From Demequina gelatinilytica (GTDB taxonomy: Bacteria > Actinomycetota > Actinomycetes > Actinomycetales > Demequinaceae), in NCBI RefSeq assembly GCF_000971115.1, contig NZ_BBLV01000003.1, positions 124,001 to 188,000 on the forward strand: a stretch of 64,000 bases of DNA, given 5' to 3'. Both the position numbers and the translations under genes were made by a program. Shown here piece by piece: positions 7,859 to 16,284 of the stretch (its first letter is position 1; each line of letters starts with the position of its first letter). The notes under the pieces are model-generated. The model worked only from the letters and a program-made list of their open reading frames with translations, ran no database searches and was not told the DNA's origin.

Positions 7859-9274
7859 CTACGGCTTGACCCCCGCGAGCCCCTTGATCCGGGCGTCGTG
7901 CCTCAGTTTGTCCGCAGTGCCGGGGAAGGCGCGTACTGCAGCCATGAGGTCGCGGTCTGTCGTACTGGTGAGCTTGGGCTCGAGAATCTCAAGCAGTGCC
8001 ACCCACTGAGCACGGCCAACCTTGTGCCCGAGCAGTGAGGAGTACACCGGATCAAGGAAGAGCCGCAACGCCAACGCCGCGTCGGCTGACGAGAACCGGG
8101 CGAGCATCGCCTCGTACGAGGTGACGGCTGCATCGCTGACGCCGTACCCGTTACCCAAGAAGCAATCGACGATCACACGAACATAGCGCTCACGCACTTG
8201 CTCGGGCACATCGCCTTGCTCTCCGGCAAGCGCTAGGACTCGACGTGCCGGTCCCGGCTCGTTGTAGAAGTTGTTGAATCCATGGTGGGCACCGCTGAGG
8301 CTATCGAGCGCGTCGCTCATGTCGATTGCTCGGACTTCGGTCGTGAGATAGGCCGTACCGCCCACGAGCTCAATGAGTTCCCGCGCGGCAGCGGCGAACT
8401 CGGTCTCCGCGCTAGCGCTAGCCCGCCCATGGCGGATCCCGAAGTTCTTCCGGGCAGCTTCCTGCACGAAGGGCCACAGACGCGGCCAAAGCAGCCGCAC
8501 ATTGTCGGCAACCATCGGGATGCGGGACGCCGCCGTATATAGACCGAACAGACCGTTGGCGAGAGTGTCTGCACGGTCGGCGGGCAGCTGGTCGAAGAAC
8601 GCTGCAGCTGTATCTACAGCGCCCGGTTCGAGGAGCTCCTTCTTCACATTGGCGAGAAGGCGCCCGGTGTGAGCGGTGACCGTGTCGGTAGGAGTGTTGA
8701 TCACCTCGCGGATACAGACCTGGAGGAACGTGACCAGCTCGAGACCGGCTAGATCGTTTTGGTTCGGATGTGCGGCGCTGGCGTGGTTCCGCATCCACCG
8801 AACGTGGTCCAACCGGTGGAAGCCTGCGTCGCTGATGAGGCCGATTTCGAGCGACGCGCGGAGTAGACGTGCGTCGTCGACCGCCGGAAGGTCATCCTCG
8901 GTCTTGAGGCCTCTGCGCAGGTCTGTGTTGTTTCCTGCGGCGATGTCAAAGAAGTAAGCGAGATCGAAGCCAACGACACGGGAACGAAGCGCCGACACGA
9001 GCTCATCCCACAGGTAGTTGAGCGCGGCATCGAAGAGCCCAACCGTAGCGGCAGCCACCATCTTGGAGACATAGTGCGCCTCTGCCCGAATGCCCGGTTC
9101 GAGTTCCTCAAGCACGCCGCCGACGTTGTTCACCATCAGCGCGCGCTCCGGAACGGGCACGAACAACTGCTGCGTGGGAAGTCCGAACTGCTCCAGCATG
9201 CTTCGCACGCCCGTCTCGAATCGCGCGAGCTCCGTGCCCGGCGTCTCGACCTCTACTACTGCTGAACTCGCCAT
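7859..9274 (-). CDS. Hypothetical protein with HEPN-like RNHxxxxH motif
   Basis: This 471-residue protein has no family I can name. The segment WMRNHASAAHPNQ (Arg162, Asn163, His169) matches the Rx4-6H signature of HEPN ribonucleases, in which Arg, a polar residue and His form the active site. It is followed by a helix (LAGLELVTFLQVCIREVI), as in HEPN four-helix bundles. The C-terminal half is helical and may be a sensor. The start is set at the ATG 9272-9274 because AGAGG lies 8 bases ahead; an ATG at 9292 lacks such a site. It lies in the defence-like island. An RNase-toxin or abortive-infection role is a hypothesis. Confidence 0.65.
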   Translation of the reverse strand: MASSAVVEVETPGTELARFETGVRSMLEQFGLPTQQLFVPVPERALMVNNVGGVLEELEPGIRAEAHYVSKMVAAATVGLFDAALNYLWDELVSALRSRVVGFDLAYFFDIAAGNNTDLRRGLKTEDDLPAVDDARLLRASLEIGLISDAGFHRLDHVRWMRNHASAAHPNQNDLAGLELVTFLQVCIREVINTPTDTVTAHTGRLLANVKKELLEPGAVDTAAAFFDQLPADRADTLANGLFGLYTAASRIPMVADNVRLLWPRLWPFVQEAARKNFGIRHGRASASAETEFAAAARELIELVGGTAYLTTEVRAIDMSDALDSLSGAHHGFNNFYNEPGPARRVLALAGEQGDVPEQVRERYVRVIVDCFLGNGYGVSDAAVTSYEAMLARFSSADAALALRLFLDPVYSSLLGHKVGRAQWVALLEILEPKLTSTTDRDLMAAVRAFPGTADKLRHDARIKGLAGVKP

Positions 9275-9569
9275 TGCATCGACCTCTGTCATGACGGTCA
9301 AGTTACCCGAGCATTCGACCACGCGCGGCAGCGCTTTGCCTCGTACGTTGGCGTGTCGCCCTGTGCTGCGCGAACGCCCATGTCGGACGCGAGGCCCGAC
9401 TGCACCAAGGCACCAGAACGCCGCGCGGCGCCACCGCACGCGACGACTGCTCTAGTCGGCCCTAAGCGCCGGCTCGGTCGCTGCGAAGGGCCGAGGTCGG
9501 GCTCGGCGCAGGAGTCTGCGCCAAGATTGACTGGCTTCGGTGACCTGAGTCTGAGGCTTGCCCGAAGCG

Positions 9570-10784
9570 TTAGCCGTCAGTTTGTGAGCTCTCGGTGTTC
9601 AGGTCGAACTCGCCCTGGACCTGCTTCGCCCGAGACGGACGGACGGCCTCGACGACGGCGATGCTCGTTGGATTGTAGAGCCAGAAGCTGTGGCCTTCCT
9701 TTTCCAGAGTCCCGGTAACAACCAGAGGTTTGTCGGCGCGATGTGCATCGAGAGCGATCTCGTATTGCTCATCGTCTAGCCGCACTCGCGCCTTACGCGT
9801 TTCGCGACCATCCACCGCGTGAATCCTCACCACCTGCTCATCGGTATCCGGGTCGCGACTCAGAAGTGTGACGGGGCCAATGAGGGTGACTTCGCGGGGC
9901 TGGGCCGCGGATGCGAGGAAGGTTGCGGCGCGGGAGAGTTCGGATGCATCCGCTGGATCGAACTCGTGTGTCCGCGTTGCGGCTCTGCTCACACGACCCG
10001 GACTCCTATCGATTTCGATAGTCACGCCGCTGCCCGCGGCCACCTCGGTAACCGCGCGAACCAGTTCGTGCGACACCCCATCGTCCACGGCGTCTAGCAG
10101 TTCTTCGATCGCAGCACCCGCGCGCATTCGCTCGACGCTTTCGGAGAGCGTGCTGAGCGCGCGATCGAACACCGCCATTACGTCGCTGCCCGAGATTTGG
10201 ACCATATCGGGCAGCATGTCTCCTGGCTTCTCGACGGCCAACCTGGCGGCTTTGTCCGATGAGAAGAACTGCGCGTGGCTCGGCACGTGAGCATTCACGA
10301 TGAAACTGCCCACGTCCGTCTGGCCCATTAGGGCTCGCTTCATGAACTCGTTCGCAACGTAGTAGCTCGAGCCGCCGTGGTACCGCTTCGGCTTCACTGC
10401 GGATTTGGCGGAGGCGACTAGTTGAGCGCGTGCACTCTCGAACAACGCCTGACCGTCGTCCCAAGCGATGACGCCCGCACCATCCGGCGTCTCCTTGCGC
10501 CAGCGAGCCAGTTCAAGTGCGGCTTCGAGCACAAGGCTCGCCTCGTCAAGCGCGCGCCTCGCGGCTACGCCATGGAGTCGCATGAACTGCGCAGTTGCTC
10601 GCTCAAGCGCAGCGCTGAATCCCATGGAGTTCGCGTCTTCAGGAACAAGGATGCGCTCCCATGACCCGCCCGGCGCATCCCAGAGCGAGTATCGATCACT
10701 TGACGCCTCGACCTTGCTCCAACCCAAATCGGCGAGCGCGGCTAGCATCGCACGGACATCGGGAACCTCGGAACCGCCCATCAT
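9570..10784 (-). CDS. Hypothetical protein coupled to a DUF4365 gene
   Basis: A 404-residue protein of unrecognised family, translated from an ATG that overlaps the stop of the upstream DUF4365 gene (ATGA). The two are therefore almost certainly co-translated and probably work together. The N-terminal half is helical with GWSKVEASSDRYSLWDAPG near the start. The C-terminal part (VTLIGPVTLLSRDPDTDE, then VRLDDEQYEIALDAH) looks like a beta-rich fold with repeating strands and resembles C-terminal segments of other uncharacterised actinobacterial proteins. No catalytic motif, membrane segment or signal peptide is visible. It may be the sensor or regulatory partner of the predicted nuclease. Confidence 0.7.
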   Translation of the reverse strand: MMGGSEVPDVRAMLAALADLGWSKVEASSDRYSLWDAPGGSWERILVPEDANSMGFSAALERATAQFMRLHGVAARRALDEASLVLEAALELARWRKETPDGAGVIAWDDGQALFESARAQLVASAKSAVKPKRYHGGSSYYVANEFMKRALMGQTDVGSFIVNAHVPSHAQFFSSDKAARLAVEKPGDMLPDMVQISGSDVMAVFDRALSTLSESVERMRAGAAIEELLDAVDDGVSHELVRAVTEVAAGSGVTIEIDRSPGRVSRAATRTHEFDPADASELSRAATFLASAAQPREVTLIGPVTLLSRDPDTDEQVVRIHAVDGRETRKARVRLDDEQYEIALDAHRADKPLVVTGTLEKEGHSFWLYNPTSIAVVEAVRPSRAKQVQGEFDLNTESSQTDG

Positions 10785-11320
10785 GGTGCGCCCCCGGCGC
10801 GGATCTTAGCCATCATTTTGCAGACAGCCACGTCATCGAAAACGTTCGCCCTAGGTGCAGTAACGATCGGCCTACTCGAGCTCGCGGCGGGCTCACCAGC
10901 TATGTTCACCCAGTACGCACAATGGCGAAGTTCGAACGCGTCGTGCGTTGCGAAAGCCCACTCTCCCTGGTCGTCCGGTAGCGCCATTACAACGACTATC
11001 CTCGGCTCATAGGGGTCGGGGTCGCGAAACTCGTCCCACCTCTTCTCGCTCATGTAGGCCGAGACGCTCGTCGACGTAATCATCTTTTCCGACGACGTGG
11101 CCTTGAGCTGGAGCTGAATTCTGCACTCCTTCTGGCCGGGACGCTTGTGCTCCAGGAGCATGTCTACACCGTCGTCGAAGGAACTCGTCCACACATTGCA
11201 TCCTGCGGCTGCGGCAACAGCGGTCACAAGTCCTTCTTGGAGTTGCTCCATTAGGTTCGTGCGTCGCGTGGGCGCGCCTCGCACAATGGTGGACACGCCG
11301 CCACCCCCCTCACTAGGCAT
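10781..11320 (-). CDS. DUF4365 domain protein, predicted PD-(D/E)XK-like nuclease
   Basis: This 179-residue protein carries a DUF4365-like domain. The diagnostic elements are FDDGVDMLLEH followed by CRIQLQLKAT, giving the D...QxK arrangement of the PD-(D/E)XK nuclease fold, and a later strand RIVVVMALPDDQGEWAF. DUF4365 proteins are recurrent in bacterial defence neighbourhoods, though their role is mostly undefined. The start is uncertain: the ATG at 11318-11320 is used, but a GTG at 11294-11296 follows a purine-rich GAGGGGGG and may be the true start. It is the first gene of a two-gene unit with the 404-residue partner, overlapping by four bases. Confidence 0.72.
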   Translation of the reverse strand: MPSEGGGGVSTIVRGAPTRRTNLMEQLQEGLVTAVAAAAGCNVWTSSFDDGVDMLLEHKRPGQKECRIQLQLKATSSEKMITSTSVSAYMSEKRWDEFRDPDPYEPRIVVVMALPDDQGEWAFATHDAFELRHCAYWVNIAGEPAASSSRPIVTAPRANVFDDVAVCKMMAKIRAGGAP

Positions 11321-11559
11321 GCCCGGAGCCTAGCGTGTAGGCAATCTGGCGACCACGGACTCGGGGCCTTGAGTTCGTCGAGGGGTCGTTCCGCCCAGCT
11401 ACGTGCCCGGAAGGCTCTCCCCCAGAAGCGCGCCCTAGGTTCAAAGACCTTCAGCAATCGTGGACGCCACTGCATTTTGCTTTAGTGTCCGCGAGTGCTG
11501 CGGGTGACCACGAGCGCCCCATCCCCCAACAGACGCCACACATCGCCTCGCCGCGCGGG

Positions 11560-12216
11560 CTATGCGTAGTCCTCATCGCGAGCATGCGCTTCCGCGCGCA
11601 CGAGTAGCGCTTGCGCGGCGCCCTCGGTATCGCGGTCATGAAGCACGAGAAATGCGTAGGAGTAGATCAACGTCACGATGCTCGCTGCGACATGCCCCCG
11701 ATGCGCCACCAAGTCGATGACCTCCGCGTCCTTGGGCGCGCGGACGACGCCTTCGCGGTCAAGATCCACGTACAGCCCTCGCTGCTTGGCCTCGTTCGCG
11801 CGAGCGGCAATCTTCGACGGGAGATCAGGCGGCTCCCCAATTGCCTCGATGACCTCACCATTGCCCACAGCCATCGGCCCGAGTTGGATCATCTCGTCCG
11901 GCGAATGCCAAAGGTATGGAATGGGTAGATGCATGCTGAACTCCCGGCCGCCAAGATACTTGGCACCGTGGTGCCGTGAACCCGCGGAAAGCTCCTTGAC
12001 GTCACGGACGTCATCAGAGTCGTCTTCCCACGCGCGCCAGAATGCGTCGAGAACCCAGCTCGCCTTCCCCACTTCTTCGTATGCAAGGACGAGCAGGGAC
12101 TGCGCGCGCGCAGGAGATTGACTCTCCAGTAGCGCAGCGTCCTCCACGAGAGCGATCGCGTTCTCCACCAGCGCCCAGAAGAACTCGCGCGCCCGCTTAG
12201 GCGTCATCGCCGTCAT
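11560..12216 (-). CDS. AbiV-family abortive infection protein (HEPN-like)
   Basis: A 218-residue protein with the hallmarks of the AbiV family: ENAIALVEDAALL (residues 18-30), LAYEEVGKA with the EExGK motif (44-52), a GSRHHGAKYL segment near residue 80 and a C-terminal GLYVDL motif. AbiV of Lactococcus blocks phage protein synthesis, and the family is predicted to have a HEPN-like fold. The ATG at 12214-12216 is chosen because GGAGG lies six bases ahead; a second in-frame ATG three codons on is less well placed. It lies between the DUF4365 pair and the DUF4041 nuclease. A phage-defence role is inferred from family and context. Confidence 0.82.
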   Translation of the reverse strand: MTAMTPKRAREFFWALVENAIALVEDAALLESQSPARAQSLLVLAYEEVGKASWVLDAFWRAWEDDSDDVRDVKELSAGSRHHGAKYLGGREFSMHLPIPYLWHSPDEMIQLGPMAVGNGEVIEAIGEPPDLPSKIAARANEAKQRGLYVDLDREGVVRAPKDAEVIDLVAHRGHVAASIVTLIYSYAFLVLHDRDTEGAAQALLVRAEAHARDEDYA

Positions 12217-12276
12217 GTGCGACCTCCGATCCAGTGAGCGCACACCAACTCCCTAGCGCGACTGCCGCTGGTCCGA

Positions 12277-13686
12277 CTAGGCACTCGCCCGGTACTCCTC
12301 CGCTGCCGGCTCGAGGGTGAACTCGAGGACCTCGACGTGCTGTTCCTTGAGTGCGTCGAGGACTTCCTGGGGTGTGGCGCGGAAGTACTCGCGGCGCAGG
12401 TTGATCTTGTTCAGGCGCCGGTCGGCGAAGCGCTGGTGGAGGTTGGCCTCGAGGGTGACGGCGTCGTCGGCGAAGAACAGGGCGTGGACGTCGAAGCGGA
12501 ACGGTACCGATGCGTCGCCGAGCTCGTTGACACGGTCCATCGGCTCAAGGCGGCGTGTCAGGCCGATCTTGACGACATCAGGGCCGAACGCGCCGATGTT
12601 CGAGATGACGTACACGTAGCCGGCGCGGGCGTTCGCGGCACGGTAGTCGACGTCGGCGATGGCCTTGTCGGTGTCCGCCAGCTTCTCCCGCAGTCTCGCG
12701 GCTCCTTCGAGGTCGCCCTTGGCCTCGAGCGCAGCAAGGGCGTTCTCGTAGTGGGAGCGTTCCTTCTCGAGCTTCTCGCGTGCCGCCTTGAGCTCGGCCT
12801 CGACCTTGCGCTGCTCGCGCAGCTCCTCCCGATGCGCCCGCTCGGCCTCCTTCTCGGCCTGGAGTGCCTGCATGTGGCGAGCCGCGAGCTCCAGCTCCTT
12901 GAGACGGAGCCGGTGGTAGGGAGAAGTGATGGACAGGTTGATCATCGTGCCGAGCTTCTCGACCTGCTCCATCGACTTCGTCAGCCGCTTCTGCGCGGCG
13001 GCCAGGTTGCCGGCCTTGACGGTCTTGACGCAGTTCTCCGCCTCCGCGTTGTACGAGCGGAGCATGAGCTTGGACATTTCGTTTACGAACTTCTCACCCT
13101 GCTTGGCGGAGTTGTTGAACGTGAAGTTCGCCGACGCCGACGTGGCCCTCCTCGCGGCGACGAGCTGCTTGATCTGCACGCGAACCCCCGCGAGCTCGGT
13201 GGCGAGCGTCACCGACGATTCGGCGGGGTGCTCGTAGTCGTAGATGCCGAATTCCTGCATGGACGCGGCCTGACGCAGGTTGACGAGGTCTTGCTCCGCG
13301 GCGCGCCTCTGCGCATCGGCGAGTTGCTGGGCCGCTTGCGCGCCCGCGAGGTCGGCGCGCGCCTGCGAGATCTGGGCGATGACTTCCGAACGTGTGGCGT
13401 CGAGGTCTGCGATCTCCCCCAGCCCGTGCTTGTCGATCAATCCCTGCAGGCGGTCGTTCTCCTCCTGGAGGTTCTTGGCGTGCTTGCGGGCACCGAACAA
13501 CGGCACCTTTCGCTGTCGATCGGACGCCATCGTCGCCGCCTGACCCACGACGGGTTCGGCGACGTACGAGTCGGAACCCTGCTTGCCGTTCGTGAAGACG
13601 TGATCGGTCCACGCGGACCCGTTCCAGAATCGCTGCTCGTGCCGTGTGGTCGGATCGGCGTACCAACCCTCCTGCATCTGCGCCAT
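12277..13686 (-). CDS. DUF2510-DUF4041-GIY-YIG protein (SNIPE-like nuclease)
   Basis: This 469-residue protein has four visible parts. Residues 5-32 form a DUF2510 module (EGWYADPTTRHEQRFWNG). A coiled coil covers about 68-140, and a DUF4041 region about 142-270 (FGIYDYEHPAES near its start). A second charged coiled coil at 270-350 leads to a C-terminal T5orf172/GIY-YIG nuclease at about 356-440. The nuclease shows GYVYVISN, VKIGLTRR, an Arg (385), Glu414 in LEANLH and RREYF. DUF4041 plus GIY-YIG is the arrangement reported for SNIPE, which cuts phage DNA during injection. No membrane helix is visible, unlike the reported form. AGGGGA precedes the ATG at 13684-13686. Confidence 0.85.
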   Translation of the reverse strand: MAQMQEGWYADPTTRHEQRFWNGSAWTDHVFTNGKQGSDSYVAEPVVGQAATMASDRQRKVPLFGARKHAKNLQEENDRLQGLIDKHGLGEIADLDATRSEVIAQISQARADLAGAQAAQQLADAQRRAAEQDLVNLRQAASMQEFGIYDYEHPAESSVTLATELAGVRVQIKQLVAARRATSASANFTFNNSAKQGEKFVNEMSKLMLRSYNAEAENCVKTVKAGNLAAAQKRLTKSMEQVEKLGTMINLSITSPYHRLRLKELELAARHMQALQAEKEAERAHREELREQRKVEAELKAAREKLEKERSHYENALAALEAKGDLEGAARLREKLADTDKAIADVDYRAANARAGYVYVISNIGAFGPDVVKIGLTRRLEPMDRVNELGDASVPFRFDVHALFFADDAVTLEANLHQRFADRRLNKINLRREYFRATPQEVLDALKEQHVEVLEFTLEPAAEEYRASA

Positions 13687-13849
13687 CGCTCATTCCCCTC
13701 AGTATCAGCAGTGATGGTTCGCATCGTATGGGAACCCTCGGACAGCGACACGACTCCCAGACTTGCCGTCGAACTCACCCGGGGTACACCGTGCGCGCTG
13801 CTCGAATCACCTCCACCGACCGACGGGCAGCGGATGGGCGGCGGGTTAC

Positions 13850-14854
13850 CTATCGCGCGGTCGAGGCGCGCACCACGAGCTCCGGCGCAAAGACGACGTT
13901 GCGCACGGGCGCGCCATCGACAGCCTGCTCGAGGGCGAGCTCGACGGCTGTGGCGCCGATGAGTTCGCGGGGTTGGCGGATCGATGTGACGGGCACCACC
14001 GCGGAGGCGGCGAAGTCGATGTCGTCGTAGCCGACCAGGCCCACATCCTCGGGGATCCTCACGGGCTCCTCGGCGAAGAGCAGCGCGCGCTGGACGCCGA
14101 TGGCGAGAAGGTCGTTCGCGGCGACGATGCCGTCGATGCGGCCCTGCTTGATGAGCGGCACGAGCGCCTCGCCGATGCGGCGCCCCTCGTCGAGCGTCAT
14201 CTCGTCCGCGCCGAGGAGCCGCAGCGTCGCGGTCGGCTCGGCGGTCACGGCGGCGGAGGCGCCCTGGAAGCGGTCGGCGACCTGCCGGATGCGCAGCGGG
14301 CCGCCGACGAACGCGAGCTGGCGGCGCCCCGTCTCGAGCAGGTGGCGGGCCGCGAGGGCGCCGCCCGCGACGTCGTCGACGGCGACCGACGAGAACCCGG
14401 AGCCGGCCGCCTCGCGGTCGACCAGCACCACCGGGATGCCGTGCCCGCGCATCGTCTCGAGCCGTGAGAGATCGTCGCCCGCGGGCGAGATCAGGACGCC
14501 GCCGATCCGTTGCTGCTCGAACACGTCGAGGTGGCGCTCCTCGCGCTCGGTCGAGTCGCTCGAATTGGCGAGGAAGACGCTGAGACCGTCCTGGGCCGCG
14601 CGGTCCTCGGCGCCACGCGCGACATCCGTGAAGAACGGGTTGCCCGAGTCGAGGACCACGAGCGCGAGCGAGCGGCTGCGCCCCTCGCGCAGCTGGCGGG
14701 CCGCGCTGTTGGGGACGTAGCCGAGGACGCGGATCGCGTCGCGGACGCGCACCACCGTCTCCGGCTTGACCTGGTCAGGACGGTTGAGGACGTTGGAGAC
14801 GGTCCCGACGGAGACGCCGGCGTGCGCCGCCACCTCCTTGACGCTGACCGCCAT
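13850..14854 (-). CDS. LacI-family regulator of the rhamnose genes
   Basis: A 334-residue LacI/GalR repressor with N-terminal HTH (VKEVAAHAGVSVGTVSNVLN), hinge region (PNSAARQLREGRSRSLALVV) and a periplasmic-binding-protein-like effector domain (GNPFFTDVARGAED, VGYDDIDFAASAVVPVTSIRQP). It is divergent from rhaI and most likely binds the TGAAACGATTCA site in the shared promoter region, with rhamnose or a derivative as inducer. Two adjacent ATGs (14857 and 14854) follow GGGAGG; the second has the more plausible spacing. Identical operator words before the second aldolase gene and before fucO suggest control in trans. Confidence 0.9.
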   Translation of the reverse strand: MAVSVKEVAAHAGVSVGTVSNVLNRPDQVKPETVVRVRDAIRVLGYVPNSAARQLREGRSRSLALVVLDSGNPFFTDVARGAEDRAAQDGLSVFLANSSDSTEREERHLDVFEQQRIGGVLISPAGDDLSRLETMRGHGIPVVLVDREAAGSGFSSVAVDDVAGGALAARHLLETGRRQLAFVGGPLRIRQVADRFQGASAAVTAEPTATLRLLGADEMTLDEGRRIGEALVPLIKQGRIDGIVAANDLLAIGVQRALLFAEEPVRIPEDVGLVGYDDIDFAASAVVPVTSIRQPRELIGATAVELALEQAVDGAPVRNVVFAPELVVRASTAR

Positions 14855-14888
14855 CATGCCTCCCGATCCCAGGTTGCGCTCAGGATAC

Positions 14889-14900
14889 TGAAACCTTCCA
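14889..14900. promoter_or_regulatory. Weak second operator-like site near the LacI gene
   Basis: TGAAACCTTCCA agrees with TGAAACGATTCA in nine of twelve positions. It lies 35 bases before the regulator's start, where binding would allow autorepression. The similarity is modest. Confidence 0.3.
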
Positions 14901-14955
14901 GAAGCCCGTGGAGGCGGTGGCGATTTGACCACCGTGACCCGCTGGACGTAAGTTT

Positions 14956-14967
14956 TGAAACGATTCA
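14956..14967. promoter_or_regulatory. LacI-type operator before rhaI
   Basis: TGAAACGATTCA is a near-palindrome of the LacI-family type (half-site TGAA, centre CG). It lies 50 bases before the rhaI start, in the divergent region. Its exact reverse complement, TGAATCGTTTCA, occurs at 39947-39958 and 52342-52353, each upstream of a gene of the same pathway. Confidence 0.8.
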
Positions 14968-15017
14968 TTCACGGGCGCCTCACGCGCCCCCGCACGTCCC
15001 CTCAAAGGAGAGTCACG

Positions 15018-16184
15018 ATGGCCTTCAGCAGCCACGTCGCCAGCCGACTCGAGGAGCAGGCCATCGAGCTTCCCTCGTGGGCCTTCGGCAACTCAGGCAC
15101 GCGCTTCCGCGTGTTCGGCACCCCCGGCACCCCGCGCGACCCGTTCGAGAAGATCGCCGACGCCGCGCAGGTGAACAAGTTCACCGGCCTGTCCCCCTCG
15201 GTCGCGCTGCACATCCCGTGGGACAAGGTGGAGGACTACGCGGTGCTGCGCAAGCACGCGGAGGACCTGGGCGTCGCGCTCGGCACCATCAACTCGAACA
15301 CGTTCCAGGACGACGTCTACAAGCTCGGCTCGCTCACGCACCGCGATGACAAGATCCGCCGCCAGGCGATCGACCACCACCTCGAGTGCATCGACATCAT
15401 GGACGAGACCGGCTCGCGCGACCTCAAGATCTGGCTCGCGGACGGCACCAACTACGGCGGCCAGGACGACATGCGCGGCCGTCAGGACCGCCTCGCGGAG
15501 TCGCTGCGCGAGATCTACGCGAGGATCGGCGAGCAGCAGCGCCTGGTGCTCGAGTACAAGATCTTCGAGCCGGCGTTCTATCACATGGACGTGCCGGACT
15601 GGGGCACCTCGTACGCCCAGGTGGCGGCGCTCGGCGAGCGCGCGACCGTGTGCCTCGACACCGGCCACCACGCCCCCAGCACCAACATCGAGTTCATCGT
15701 CATGCAACTGCTGCGCCTGGGCAAGCTCGGCTCGTTCGACTTCAACTCGCGCAACTACGCGGACGACGACCTCATCGTCGGCGCCGCCGACCCGTTCCAG
15801 CTGTTCCGCATCATCGTCGAGGTGCTGCGCGGCGGCGGCTACGGCAAGGATGGCGACACGGCGTTCATGCTCGACCAGTGCCACAACATCGAGGACAAGA
15901 TCCCGGGCCAGATCCGCTCGGTGCTCAACGTCCAGGAGATGACGGCGCGTGCGCTGCTGCTCGACCGCGGCGCCCTCGACGCGGCCCAGGCCTCCGGTGA
16001 CGTCCTCGGGGCGCACTCGGTGTTCATGGACGCGTTCTACACCGACGTGCGCGCCGACCTCGAGGAGTTCCGCGTGGAGCGCGGCCTCCCCGCCGACCCG
16101 ATGAAGGCCTTCGCCGAGTCGGGCTACCTCGCCCAGATCGCCGCGGAGCGCGTCGGCGGCGTCCAGGCCGGCTGGGGCGCCTGA
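15018..16184 (+). CDS. rhaI: L-rhamnose isomerase
   Basis: This 388-residue TIM-barrel isomerase converts L-rhamnose to L-rhamnulose in the cytoplasm. It belongs to the Pseudomonas/actinobacterial RhaI type rather than E. coli RhaA. Characteristic stretches are FGNSGTRFRVFGTPGTPRDP, the metal-binding LVLEYKIFEPAFY (Glu179), VCLDTGHHAP (Asp214) and DFNSRNYADDDL. AAAGGAGAG at 15004-15012 fixes the ATG at 15018. It is the first gene of the rhaI-aldolase/dehydrogenase-rhaB-lldD unit, and the operator at 14956 places it under LacI-type control. A hairpin follows the stop codon. Confidence 0.93.
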   Translation: MAFSSHVASRLEEQAIELPSWAFGNSGTRFRVFGTPGTPRDPFEKIADAAQVNKFTGLSPSVALHIPWDKVEDYAVLRKHAEDLGVALGTINSNTFQDDVYKLGSLTHRDDKIRRQAIDHHLECIDIMDETGSRDLKIWLADGTNYGGQDDMRGRQDRLAESLREIYARIGEQQRLVLEYKIFEPAFYHMDVPDWGTSYAQVAALGERATVCLDTGHHAPSTNIEFIVMQLLRLGKLGSFDFNSRNYADDDLIVGAADPFQLFRIIVEVLRGGGYGKDGDTAFMLDQCHNIEDKIPGQIRSVLNVQEMTARALLLDRGALDAAQASGDVLGAHSVFMDAFYTDVRADLEEFRVERGLPADPMKAFAESGYLAQIAAERVGGVQAGWGA

Positions 16185-16197
16185 CCCCTCCCCCGTC

Positions 16198-16232
16198 GCC
16201 GGGCGGCGCGGCCCACCGTCGCGCCGCCCGGC
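16198..16232 (+). terminator. Intercistronic hairpin between rhaI and the aldolase gene
   Basis: A perfect 13-bp stem (GCCGGGCGGCGCG at 16198-16210, complement at 16220-16232) with a 9-base loop lies between rhaI and the next gene. With no separate promoter evident, it may attenuate read-through or stabilise the rhaI message rather than end transcription. Confidence 0.55.
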
Positions 16233-16284
16233 ACCCCCACATCGTCCACCTGAAGGTCCCCCCGTCCACACGAAAGGCTTCACC

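Noticed and set aside
6107-13849. Integrase, transposase or tRNA attachment site bordering the defence-like island
   Set aside because: No recombinase gene, tRNA or matching direct-repeat ends were recognised at either border, so a defined mobile element is not claimed.
12337-13962. 541-codon open frame antisense to the DUF4041 nuclease
   Set aside because: It has no recognisable domain, and the opposite strand carries clear DUF2510 and GIY-YIG motifs. Long antisense frames are expected at this GC content.
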